Source: Dasypus novemcinctus | Taxonomy: Eukaryota; Chordata; Mammalia; Cingulata; Dasypodidae | Direction: 5' to 3' | DNA: 64,000 nucleotides | Assembly (NCBI RefSeq): GCF_030445035.2 | Contig: NC_080673.1 | Span: forward strand, 201,064,216-201,128,215 | Shown: piece after piece, positions 33,170 through 42,350 of the stretch | Numbering within the stretch: position 1 is the stretch's first letter | Layout: each line of letters opens with the position of its first letter | Program-made: the position numbers and the translations under genes | The notes under the pieces: generated by a model | Database searches by the model: none | Told to the model about the DNA's origin: nothing | Seen by the model: the letters and a program-made list of their open reading frames with translations, nothing else

Positions 33170-34085
33170 CCTCTTTGAATTGTAAGGCTAAAGTCGACAT
33201 GTCAGTGCAAGGCATCCTTCCAGGCTTGCCTTGCAAGGTGGAAACTCCACGGAGCACCACCACGGGCCCCAAGGCCACCAAAATCACTGCCAGGCCCAGG
33301 AGAACCTCAAAGCAGGCTTGTCTGCGCTCGAAGCAGAATGGAGGCCCTTGGCTGCCCCTGCCAGGGGGCTGGGAGGGGCGTGCAGGCTTGCTGTGCTGTT
33401 CTGGAGGGTGATACTTAAACGCAGGATAACGGGGAGGGGGCGGGGGGGGGGCGCTTCGGGAAGCAGCGTCAGTGACTACGCTTGCTGGGAAATGGAGTCC
33501 CTGGAAGCCCCAAACTTCCCCCATGCCCAGTGGGCCTGGAAAGCAGAGGACAGGCCAGGGTGGCTGAGCCTTGGCCAACGCCGTGCCCCTGCCCTTGATC
33601 CTTCTCCCTCCTGGACTGGCTTATCCTCCTGCCCATGGCACATGCAAATCCCACCTGTTCCTCCAGGCCCCTCCAGGCCCTCTCTGGCTGGGTGGCACCC
33701 CACTCGGGCTGCCTTTCTCCCATGTCCCCCGAGGGGGCAAGCCTAGCACCATCCGTCCTCCCAACGCCAGCCGCCGGGTCAGGCCCCAGGACAGCCAGCC
33801 CACACCCTGCCAGTCGCTGGGACAGGAATCGGGGCAGGGCCAAGGGTAAGCGGGGAGGGTGCTAGCTGTGATGCAGGCGTGCAGAGGGGCTGGGGAGGGT
33901 GTGGGGGGCCGCCCAGATCTGGGGGGGTTTGGGTGGAGCCCTGGAAGGAGAGAAGAGGCTCCCAGTGCCAGGTTCACACGTCACTCCAGACTCTCCATTA
34001 AGAGTGTCATCCTCGGTCCCTCCTGGGTCAGGCGCCTGGGGCCCCTGTAACCAAGGGCCACGACTGGTGCCTGTCACCACAGGGG
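33170..34085. other. non-coding stretch
   Basis: GC-rich with overlapping short frames on both strands and no domain. A G-run lies at about 33432-33451. No repeat family is assigned. Confidence 0.45.
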
Positions 34086-34089
34086 TGTG

Positions 34090-34452
34090 TGCACTCCCAG
34101 TTCCAGAGGCTGCAAGCCCAAGGACAAGGCTCCGGCAGCGCCGCACTCCCTCTCATGTTGCCAAGTATCCGTCCTCCTCTCCGGGCTCTGGTATCTCCCG
34201 CACTCCTCGAATTCCGTGCCCTATGGTTGCATCACCCCAACCTCTGCTACCCCAGCCCCCCACAGCCTTCTTCTCTCTGGGTGTCTCTGGGTGTCACCTC
34301 CTCCTCTTAGAGGGACACCAGTCTTTGGGCTCAGGGCCCACCGTAAGTCCAGTAGGGTGCCATCTCAAGACCCTTTTTCCAAATAAGGGCTCAGTCACAG
34401 GTCCCAGGTATAAGGCTTGAACAGGTCTTTTGGGGGACACGATGTAACCCAC
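34090..34452 (-). mobile_element. MaLR (MLT1-type) LTR, inverted
   Basis: Reversed MLT1 words in order: GTCTCTGGGTGTCACC, GGGACACCAGTCTTTGGGC, GACCCTTTTTCCAAATAAGG and GGTCTTTTGGGGGACACG near the right end. Confidence 0.7.
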
Positions 34453-34635
34453 ATGCTCCCCTGCCCTCGGCCTCTCAAGTCCTGCTTCCTGCTGGCTCTG
34501 GTGCGATAGTAAAGTCCCCGTGAGTTCGCACGTCTCCTCTTCCCTCTTCCAGGCCGAGCCTGCACTGCTCAGCAGCCCCCTCCCCAGCCTCCTTGCTCAC
34601 GGTCTTGTTATCCCCAAAAGTCCCCACCAACCATG

Positions 34636-34692
34636 CACACATGCACATGTGCACACACACATGCACACACATGCACATGCACACATGTACAC
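34636..34692. repeat. short CA/CATG microsatellite
   Basis: ACACATGCACATGTGCACAC-type units for about 57 bp. Confidence 0.85.
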
Positions 34693-34734
34693 ACTGGCCA
34701 ATCCATGCTCTGAGAGGCAGCCAGAGTGAGCTGC

Positions 34735-35265
34735 TTAAACCTAGTTTTTTTCAGCCACCCTCTTCCTAACATCTCCTGATGCCTTCCCTTGGCATTTAGA
34801 ATATGCAATGTAGGTATCACAGGACCTTCCTTTAGCCCACGAGACCCTCCGTACCCTCCTGCTTCGCCAGCCTCATCTTCTTTGCTTCTCCCTTGGCTCG
34901 TTCTCCTCCAGCCCTTCTGAACTTCTCTCTGCTTCATATGCACAACCATTTATTCCAGCCCCTGGGCCTTTGCACACTATCTGGCACACTCTTCTCCCAG
35001 GTCCTTATATGTCTGGTCCCTTATCATCTCGGCCTTTGCTCAAATATCACATTCTTGTTCCTTTGAACACTCAGCCCTTTCTAAAACTGTCTTCTGTAGT
35101 CCGTGGTTTGTGTCTGTCCCCTCACCCCTCACTGTGCCCTCCAAGAAGGAAGCCAACTTGCCTATCTGTTCATTATCCTCAGGGCCTAGAGTTGTGTTAG
35201 CCCAGAGCAGGTCATGTGTAATTCTACTGGATGAATGAATGAATGATTGAATGACTTTTATTTTC
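34735..35265 (+). mobile_element. L2 LINE 3' end
   Basis: A long sense copy: TCCTGATGCCTTCCCTTGGC, CCTGGGCCTTTGCACAC, GGCCTTTGCTCAAATATCAC, CAAGAAGGAAGCCAACTTG and the terminal GGATGAATGAATGAATG. Confidence 0.75.
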
Positions 35266-35289
35266 CATCTATTCTGACATTGGATTTTG

Positions 35290-35410
35290 AAGTGGGCGAG
35301 AGTGTATGATCGCCTCCCATCTTATTGACAAGGAAACTGAGGCACAAGAGGCAAGTTAGCTACTTGAGGTCACACAGGTTACTAAGAAGGCAGAGCTGGG
35401 ATTCAAACCT
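35290..35410 (-). mobile_element. MIR SINE fragment
   Basis: TTGACAAGGAAACTGAGGC, GGCAAGTTAGCTACTTGAGG and CACACAGGTTACTAAGAAGG form an inverted core, with GGGATTCAAACCTG at the end. Confidence 0.65.
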
Positions 35411-35747
35411 GTATCTTCCTGACTTCTGGTCCTGTTCTCTGAGTCCTGAGTGACAGCACATCTTCCCTTCCCAGGAGGACAGATGCCCTCAGAGGGAGGG
35501 GAAGAAAAGAGCTTTCTGTTAAGGTGTCCCTCAGGCTGGTTCTGCTATAGGTTGAATCGCGTCCCCCACAAAGACATGGTAAAGTCCTAACCCCCATCTC
35601 GTGGGTGTGCACTCATTTGTAAAGAGGATCTCTGAAGATCCTGTTAAGATGAGATCAAACTAAATGAGGGGGGCCTTAATCCAATATGTCTTGAGTGTCC
35701 TTGGAAGCAGAAGAAATTTGGACACAGAGGCAGTAGGAGACAGAAGG

Positions 35748-36110
35748 TCTTAGTTTGCCAGGCCTGCTATGACAAACCCAACACAATGGGTTGTCTAGGG
35801 TTGGCAGCGTTCCAGTGACAGCTGTTCTCTGTCACACCGACAGGTCCTTGGTCTCTGTGTCATTTTCTCAGACTCTCCACATCTGAATTTCTTCTACCTA
35901 TGAAGGTCTCCAGTCATATAGATGAAAACCCACCTTGATTCAGTTGGGCCACAATTAAAGAAGACCTTAGAGGATTCTACATACAAATTCACCCACACCT
36001 TAACTGATGATACACCTGCAAAGGGTCCTATTTACAAATGGGTTCATACCCAGGAGGTATGCAGACTAAGCACGGGTCTTTTTAGGGGCCCATAACTCAA
36101 TCCACCATAC
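35748..36110 (-). mobile_element. MaLR-like LTR fragment inserted in the 5' LTR of the MLT1 provirus
   Basis: TCTTAGTTTGCCAGGCCTGC, GACAAACCCAACACAATGGG, CACCTTGATTCAGTTGGGC and GGGTCCTATTTACAAATGGG match the LTR of the inverted element at 37382-37886. The surrounding MLT1 LTR resumes at about 36111. Confidence 0.55.
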
Positions 36111-36320
36111 AGGAGATGGAGGGCATGTTTGAGTGATATGTTGCCAGCAAGCCACCAACAGGTGCTAGAGACTTTGGACATACCTTGATTTTTGGCCCAA
36201 AGTGTGAGATATTAAATTCATGTGGTACTTGTTTTGCAACTCTGGCAAACTAAGACAGTGTTTTGGTACCCAGACTCATGTGCTGCTGTGACAAATACCT
36301 AAAAATGTATGGAGGCTTTT

Positions 36321-37132
36321 TGATGCTAGAGTTTTTTGGTTTTTGTTTAAAGATTTATTTTATTCCCTCCCCGCCTTCCCCCTGTTGTCTGCTCTCTGTG
36401 CCCATTCACTGTGTGTTCTTCTGCATCTGCTTGTATTCTCATTAGGCAGCTCTGGAAACCAATCCTGGGACCTTCTGGAGTGGGAGAGGGACAATTACTC
36501 TCTTGCATCACCTCAACTCCCTGTTCTGCTATATCTTCTCATTTTCTCTCCTCTGTGTCTCTTGTTGCATCATCTTGCTGCACCAGCTCTCCACGTCAGC
36601 CAGCACTCCTGCACCGGGTGACTTCCCACGCAGGGTGCCATTCCCATGCAGGGCAGCTCTCCTGTGCAGGGCAGCACTCCATGTGGGCCAGATCACTGCG
36701 TGGGCCAGCTTAACCTCACCAGGAGGCCCTGGGCATTGAACCCTGGATCTCCTATATGGTAGACGGGAGCCCAATTGCTTGAGCCACATCCGTCTCCCTT
36801 GATGCTGGAATTTTGATGTTGGCATTTGATGCTGAATCTTAAGCTGGAGCCCTGGGAAGTAAGCTCACAGAGGAAAGAGAAGCAAGCCTCGGGAAGAGAG
36901 GACCTGAGCCAGGAAGAAGCAAGCCCTGGGAAGAGAGGTACCCTGAGCCTGGAGAGAAGCAAGATCCAGGAAGGGAGGAACCCAGGAAGCCTGAACCCTC
37001 GCAGCCGTTAGCAGCCATCTTGCTCCAACATGTGGAAATAGACTTTGGTGAGGGAAGTAACTCATGCTTTATGACCTGGTGTCTATAAGCTCCTACCCCA
37101 AATAAATGCCCTTTATAAAAACAAAACAAAAC
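36321..37132 (+). mobile_element. retroposed copy of an LTR transcript (starts at the predicted TSS, ends after AATAAA)
   Basis: Without the SINE at 36336-36799 this is homologous to positions 11778-12075 of the solo LTR: TGATGCTGG, CTTAAGCTGGAGCC, AGCAGCCATCTTGCTCCAAC, CCTACCCCAAATAAATGCCC. It lacks the LTR's upstream 200 bp and everything after the poly(A) site. AATAAA lies at 37101-37106, then an A-rich tail (AAAACAAAACAAAACAAAA). An imperfect ~19-bp duplication of the host MaLR flanks it (36302-36320 and 37133-37152). These are marks of L1-driven retroposition, not of retroviral integration. Confidence 0.55.
36336..36799 (-). mobile_element. DAS-type SINE, inverted, inside the LTR retrocopy
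   Basis: A T-rich reversed tail (AAAGATTTATTTTATTCCC) leads to GGCATTGAACCCTGGATCTCC (inverted B box), CCTATATGGTAGACGGGAGC and TTGCTTGAGCCACATCCG (inverted A box). Target copies TGATGCTAGAGTTTT (36321-36335) and TGATGCTGGAATTTT (36800-36814) differ at two positions. Confidence 0.75.
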
Positions 37133-37381
37133 AAAATGTATGAAATGGCTTTGGAATAGGTTAATGGGTAGAGGCTGAAGAATTTGGAGGCATTTGGTAG
37201 AACAAGCCTGCATTGCCTTGAAGAGACTGTTGGTAGAAATATGGACATTAAATCTTGGTACAGGGCCCAGAAAGAAGAGAGGAAAGTGGTAGAGAAAATG
37301 TATCATCTTAGGGGATATGCATGTCTTCATGAACACAGTGTTGGTAGAATCATGAACGTTAAGGAGCTTCCAATGAGGCTG

Positions 37382-37647
37382 TTTTAGTCTTCTCGGGTGC
37401 CAAAATGCAATACACCGGAAATGAGTTAGTTGGTTTTTCAATGGGGATTTAGTAGCTTACAAGCTTACAGTTTCAAGGCTGAGAAAAAATTGTCCAAATC
37501 AAGGCATCATCCAGACGATACCCTCCTCCTGAAGACCAGCTCCTGGCAATCCCAGACTCCCCTATCACATGGTAAGGTATGTGGCAGTGTCTGCTGGTCT
37601 CTCCCTTCTCTTCTGGGTTTCATTGTTTCAACTTCTGGCTTCTATGC

Positions 37648-37681
<34 letters not shown>

Positions 37682-39328
37682 GAACTACATTCTCTTATAA
37701 AAGACTTCAGTAAGTGGATTTGACCTACCCTGGGCCATGCCTTAACCAAAGTAGCCTAATCAAAAGACCATTAGACTGAAGTAACCTAATCAAAGGGCCC
37801 TACTTGCAATAGGTTTACACCCATGGGAATGGTTTGGTTTTAAGAACATGATTTTCTGGAGTCCATACAACTTCAAACCATCACACTCCACCCTCTGGAC
37901 CCTGAAAAGACATGTTCTCTCCATATGCAAAATAAATTCATTCCATTACAATATACCAAAGCCTTAAATCATTTCAACAGCAATATTAAGTACAAAGTCT
38001 CATGGAAATCAGTTACAGGTGTGGTGTGTCCTGGGGCACAATTCCCCACCGGCTGTGGATCTGTGAGACCTAGAGAACAAGATATCTGCTTTCAATAGAC
38101 AATGGAGGGATAGGCACAGCATAAAAATTCCAGTTTCTAGAGGAAGAAATCGGAAGGGAAACAGGGCTCATGGGCCCCAAACAATGCCAAAACTCTGCAA
38201 GGCATATTCCATTAGATTTCAAGTTCTGAGAGTCATCTGTAGAAACATGGTTTGTCCTTGGAGCCTGATGGAGCCGCAGCCCCACCCTTTCCAAGTGTTT
38301 GTGCAGTGTACTGCTCTTCCCAAACACTGGAGTGAAGCTCCAACATCTTCAGGCATCGGGGTGGTGGCCCAGCTCTTGTCTCCACCCTCAACCCACACTG
38401 GGGTGGTGTCCAGCCTCTCCACAATCCCCTAAGCATCTGAGAAACCTGGGGTGGTAACACTCTTCCTGAACAACGGGGGAGAAAGCCGCCCTCTCCAAGC
38501 TTCGGGGCATACTCAGCCTTTCCACCTACAAGAGTGGGCCCGTCTCTTGCCTGAGATGTCTTCAGTCTAGACCTCAGCTTCCACGGTTCTCCCCTTGAAA
38601 CCATTTTGCCTTCAGTCTGACCCTTTTAGTCCAGCCTGGCCGTGGTTCCGTTCCTACAGATCTCACAAAAACTTGTTGGTTTTGCATGCAGTACACAGAG
38701 GTTGAAGCCAGCAGGCAGGAGGGCCTCCTACAGATCCTTCCTGGATAACTCCATTCCTGCGTTGCACGGAAATGGCTGACTGGGTCTGTGTTCAGGTAAA
38801 CTCTTACATAGGGCACGACTGTCTGGGGACTCACTTTCTGGAGGCTCAGAATTTTCTAAACTATCAATTTCTGGTTTCTTTGTACCCAGGAGTTCAGTTC
38901 TCAGCTTAGCCCTTTCCTCTTACATTTTGCTCTAAGCTGTAAGGAGAAGGCAAGACACATTTAGTTTGGAAATCTCCTCAGCTAAATATCCAAGTTTGTC
39001 ACTTTCAAGTTTCCCCTTCTATCTGACACCAGAGCACAATTTTTTAAAACCAAGTTCTCTGCCACTTTAAAACAAAGGTCACCTTTCTCCGACTGTGCAA
39101 TGACACATGCGTCATTTCTGTCTAAGGCCTCATCAGAAGTACCTTCAGTGTCCGTGTTTCTACCAACAGTCTCCTCAAAACCATCCAGGCTTTTCTTATC
39201 AAGCACCTCATAATTCTTCCCTTCTCGTTAACCAATTGAAAAGCCTTTTGAAGCATTTTTGATGTTTGCAATAGCAGCACCCCAAATTCCTGGTACCAAA
39301 ATCTGTACAAAATCCATACAACTTCAGG
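37382..39328 (-). mobile_element. second MaLR element, inverted, nested in the first
   Basis: A reversed LTR occupies about 37382-37886 (GAAGACCAGCTCCTGGCAATC, CATTCTCTTATAAAAGACTTC, ending CATACAACTTCAAACCATCACA). Reversed internal sequence follows to about 39310. Read on the minus strand from 39302, it opens TTGGTACCAGGAATTTGGGG, then GGAGACTGTTGGTAGAAACACGG and GATATTTAGCTGAGGAGATT, which are the same internal words as in the outer element. At 39304-39324 only a remnant of the other LTR is left (CTGTACAAAATCCATACAACTT). Non-coding. Confidence 0.6.
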
Positions 39329-39522
39329 GGAGAGTGTGAACTACAGCGTGGACCGTTACCCACGTGGTGCAGCAGTGCTCCAAAATGTATTCACCAAATG
39401 CAGCGAATGTCCCATGACGATGAAAGAGGTTGTGGATGTGGGAGGAGGGGGGTGAGGAGGGTGGGGGGCATATGGGACCTCTTATATTTTTTTAATGTAA
39501 CATTTTTTAAAAATAAAGAGAG
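39329..39522 (+). mobile_element. HAL1/L1 3' UTR end
   Basis: GGACCGTTACCCACGTGGTGC, GCAGTGCTCCAAAATG, GCAGCGAATGTCCCATGACG and TTTTTTTAATGTAAC closely match 11310-11465 of the HAL1-like element. It follows the nested MaLR and precedes the point where the outer MaLR resumes. Confidence 0.7.
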
Positions 39523-40614
39523 AAAAAAAGGAAATGAAGAGCGTATTATTTGAAACTGGAACAAAGGCCATTCTTGATATAAGTGATGGAGAACTTGGTG
39601 ACATTCTGTGCTGACGTTGGATAGAAAGCAGAACTTGCGAGTGATGAACTTGGGTGCTCAGCTGAGGAGACTTCCAACCACGTGTCAAAGATGCAGCCTT
39701 GTCTCCTTGCTGCTTATTGTAAAATGGAGGAGAAAGAGGTAAACTGTGGACTGAATTGTTAAGCGTTCACTTGATGATTTGGAAAATTCTCAGCCTATCT
39801 AGACAAATGTTGGAGGGCCTGAAGGTGAGTCCCTGGAGAATAGGGTTCCACGTGTTACATCGTGGCTGAAGAGCTGTTTGCGGAAAAGCCCAGCCTGGAT
39901 CCAATCAGCCAGCCCAGAATGAGTCAGGAGTGGAAACGCAATTACCCAGGAAGAACCTGTGGAAGAAGGACGGCTTGGACCCCATGAAGGCCATGGAAAA
40001 CTGACAAAACGTGAGGATTTTGTATCAGAAACACTGCTAGCCAGGACCGAGAGGGACAGAGATGGGCTGAAATAAAGGAAGAATGACTTCAAGGACAGAA
40101 ACATGGAACTAGAGGGCTGGCTGCAAAGTCTCTCCTTGGGCCAAGAGAGAGGAGCTCCCCCTGCCCCACCCCAGCATTGGGGGGTAGGCAGGGGCAGGCC
40201 CACTGCAGTGTTTGCACTGGTATCCTTGCAAGCAGAGGAAATTTGGACATAGAGACGGAGAGACAGACAGCCACAAAACAGAGGCAGAGAGAGGGGTGCT
40301 GTCACAGGCCAAGGAGCATCATGGATTGCCACCCACCGACCACGAGCCCAGGGACAGGCCTGGAAGGAATCCTCCCCTTTAGAGGAAGCATGGCCTTCCC
40401 AACACCTTGATTTTGGACTTCCAGCCTCCGAAACCGTGAGATACTACACTTTGGATTGCTCAAGCCAAGTAGTGCGTGGTACTTTGTTACAGCAACCCTG
40501 GCAAACAGACACTGCTCCTCTGTGCCTCCAGGCCGGGGTCCATACCTCCTCCGGGCCTAGCTCAGTGTCTGGCACCCAGCAGGGCTCCATCGGCTGAGCG
40601 AGGAGACCCAGGCC

Positions 40615-40760
40615 TCACTCTGGCTCCGCAGCTGCCTGGCTGTGTGAGCTCCAGGCAAGTGTTTTGACTTCTCTGGGCCTCGGCCTTCTACCTGCAGAGG
40701 CCCCAACATCTGGTCAGATCATACAGGCAATGCAGGGGAGAGGTTATGCCTTCTGGGACA
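40615..40760 (+). mobile_element. MIR SINE fragment
   Basis: CTGGCTGTGTGAGCTCCAGGC, TTTTGACTTCTCTGGGCCTC and CTACCTGCAGAGG are sense MIR words. Confidence 0.55.
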
Positions 40761-40834
40761 TGCTATAAAAATCTGGAACTAGGGCAGTTCCTGTTCATCG
40801 CTCCATTCAGTGATCGGAATCTTCCAGAATGCCT

Positions 40835-41215
40835 GCTCTACTGGGCTGAATAGCGTCACTTTCAAAATTCATGTTCTCACCCAGAACCTCAGATTGTGAG
40901 CTTCTTTGGAAACAGGGTCTCCACTGGTGCTGCTGGTCATCCTGGATTAGAGTTGGAGTCCTCATAAGAAGGGAGAAGGGCCACCGACAGACACAGATGA
41001 CCACGTGATGCCTGAGGCAGGGATGGAGGGGCTTGGCTGCAAGCCAAGGAATGCCCAGGGCGACCGGTCACCACCAGAGGCTGGGAGGGCAAGACGGAGC
41101 CCTGCCCACACCTTGCCTTCAGGCCTGTGGCCTCCAGCACACAAAGGGAAGACAGTTCTGCTGTTTTAACCCTCCTGGCTTGTGGCACTTGGCTCCAGCA
41201 GCCCGAGGAAACGAA
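40835..41215 (+). mobile_element. MaLR (MLT1-type) LTR
   Basis: Sense MLT1 order: GGGCTGAATAGCGTCAC, CTTTGGAAACAGGGTCTCC, GAGTCCTCATAAGAAGGG, GCAAGCCAAGGAATGCCC, CACCAGAGGCTGGGAGG and GGCTTGTGGCACTTGG. Confidence 0.7.
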
Positions 41216-41234
41216 GAGACCCACTGACCCACTT

Positions 41235-41435
41235 TGGTAAGGAAAAAACTTCCACTTGGGGGTGTCCCCAGTGCCCCAGGGCTGCGCCAAGCCCCCGCGG
41301 GCCTTGTTTCATTTACGCCTCACATTCTAAGGTGGCCCGTTTCATTAGGCCCATTTTACTGATAAGAAAACCGAGACACAAAGAGGTCAGTGACTTCCCA
41401 AAAGTCACAACCACAGGCAGGCGATTCTGTCAGCC
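41235..41435 (-). mobile_element. MIR SINE fragment
   Basis: CCCATTTTACTGATAAGAAAAC, GAGACACAAAGAGGTCAGTG and CCAAAAGTCACAACCACAGG form an inverted core. Confidence 0.6.
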
Positions 41436-41469
41436 ATTCAGAGCACACTGACCGGGCGTCGTGCCCTCT

Positions 41470-41960
41470 GCAGGTGCTGGCGAGCCTGCCACGAGCCAAG
41501 TCAAGAAGCTGCCCTTATGGGGCCAAAGCTCTAGTGGGGAGACAGACAATAAACCAGCAAGTGAGGCAACACGTGCTTCAGAGAGACGCAAAGGAGGCTA
41601 GAGGGCGTGAGAGCGGGGGCTCTCGTAGGGAAGGTGACCAGGGAAGGCCTCGCTGAGGAGGTGGCATCCGAGCAGAGCCGAGAGAAAGCAAGTGATAGAG
41701 CCAAGAGGATATCTGAGGGAAGAGCATTTCAGGCAGAGGGAATAGTCAATGTGGGTGGCCTGAGGCAGGTGTGTACTTGGCATGTCTGAGCAATGGCCAG
41801 AAGACCCATGTTGGATGAGCCAGATTGGGGGCGGAGACGGTGGATAGGAGAAAATGTTGGGGTGGGGGAAGATCATGAGTCTTGCAGGCCCTGGGGAGGA
41901 CTCTGGGATGGATGACAACTCCCCAGCTCCCAAGCCCGCTGTGATCTGGTTCCTCCCAGC
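41470..41960 (-). mobile_element. L2-like fragment, inverted
   Basis: GGGGAGACAGACAATAAACC, GGCATCCGAGCAGAGCC, GGAAGAGCATTTCAGGCAGAG and CTTGCAGGCCCTGGGGAGG follow reversed L2 order. Confidence 0.5.
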
Positions 41961-42039
41961 ACCACCTGCGGGTCCCCATTCTGAGCTGGGATCTCTTCTC
42001 CAGGCAAGGTGAGCTGTACTGGGACCCCAGCTCCCGACA

Positions 42040-42350
42040 TCAACAGACCGAAGTCATTACCTCTCTGGACCTCTGCTTCCCCACCGGTATAATGACACGA
42101 AACCCCCACCTCCCAGGGCTGCTGTGATGCAAAAACTGACTACTGAGCAGCCAGATTCCCAGGTCGCTGAGCCCCGGGACTGTGCCAGGCTCAAGCTCGC
42201 TACATGTTCGAGGTGCTCTGCACACTTCGAGGGTGCTCTAACTCGTTTGATCCTCACCGTAATGAGAAAGCCCTCTGGCCAGAGAGGTTCAGTAATTTGT
42301 CAGAAGCCACAAAGCTGCAAGGGGGTAGAGCCAGGATTTGAACTCACAGA
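42040..42350. mobile_element. two MIR-type fragments in opposite orientation
   Basis: A sense piece at about 42040-42130 (CTCTCTGGACCTCTGCTTCC) is followed by an inverted piece at about 42190-42350 (CCAGAGAGGTTCAGTAATTTG, GATTTGAACTCACAGAGCC). Confidence 0.5.

Larger units (their letters stand above)
35543..40511 (+). mobile_element. MaLR (MLT1-type) provirus, broken by nested insertions
   Basis: The 5' LTR starts at TGCTATAGGTTGAATCGCG (35543) and ends CAAACTAAGACA (36257). Non-coding internal MaLR sequence follows: TACCTAAAAATGTATGG (36296), ATGGCTTTGGAATAGG (37144), GACTGTTGGTAGAAATATGG (about 37224), and after a 2.1 kb interruption GAGCGTATTATTTGAAACTGG (39539) and AACTTGCGAGTGATGAACTTG (39632). 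A 5'-truncated 3' LTR lies near 40215-40511 (CTTCCAGCCTCCGAAACCG, GTTACAGCAACCCTGGC). Four insertions interrupt it. MaLR internal regions encode no working viral proteins, and no protein-coding stretch is seen here. Confidence 0.65.

Noticed and set aside
32703..33578. 291-codon minus-strand frame
   Set aside because: It covers an inverted L1 3' UTR and adjacent flank; no reverse transcriptase or other domain is readable.
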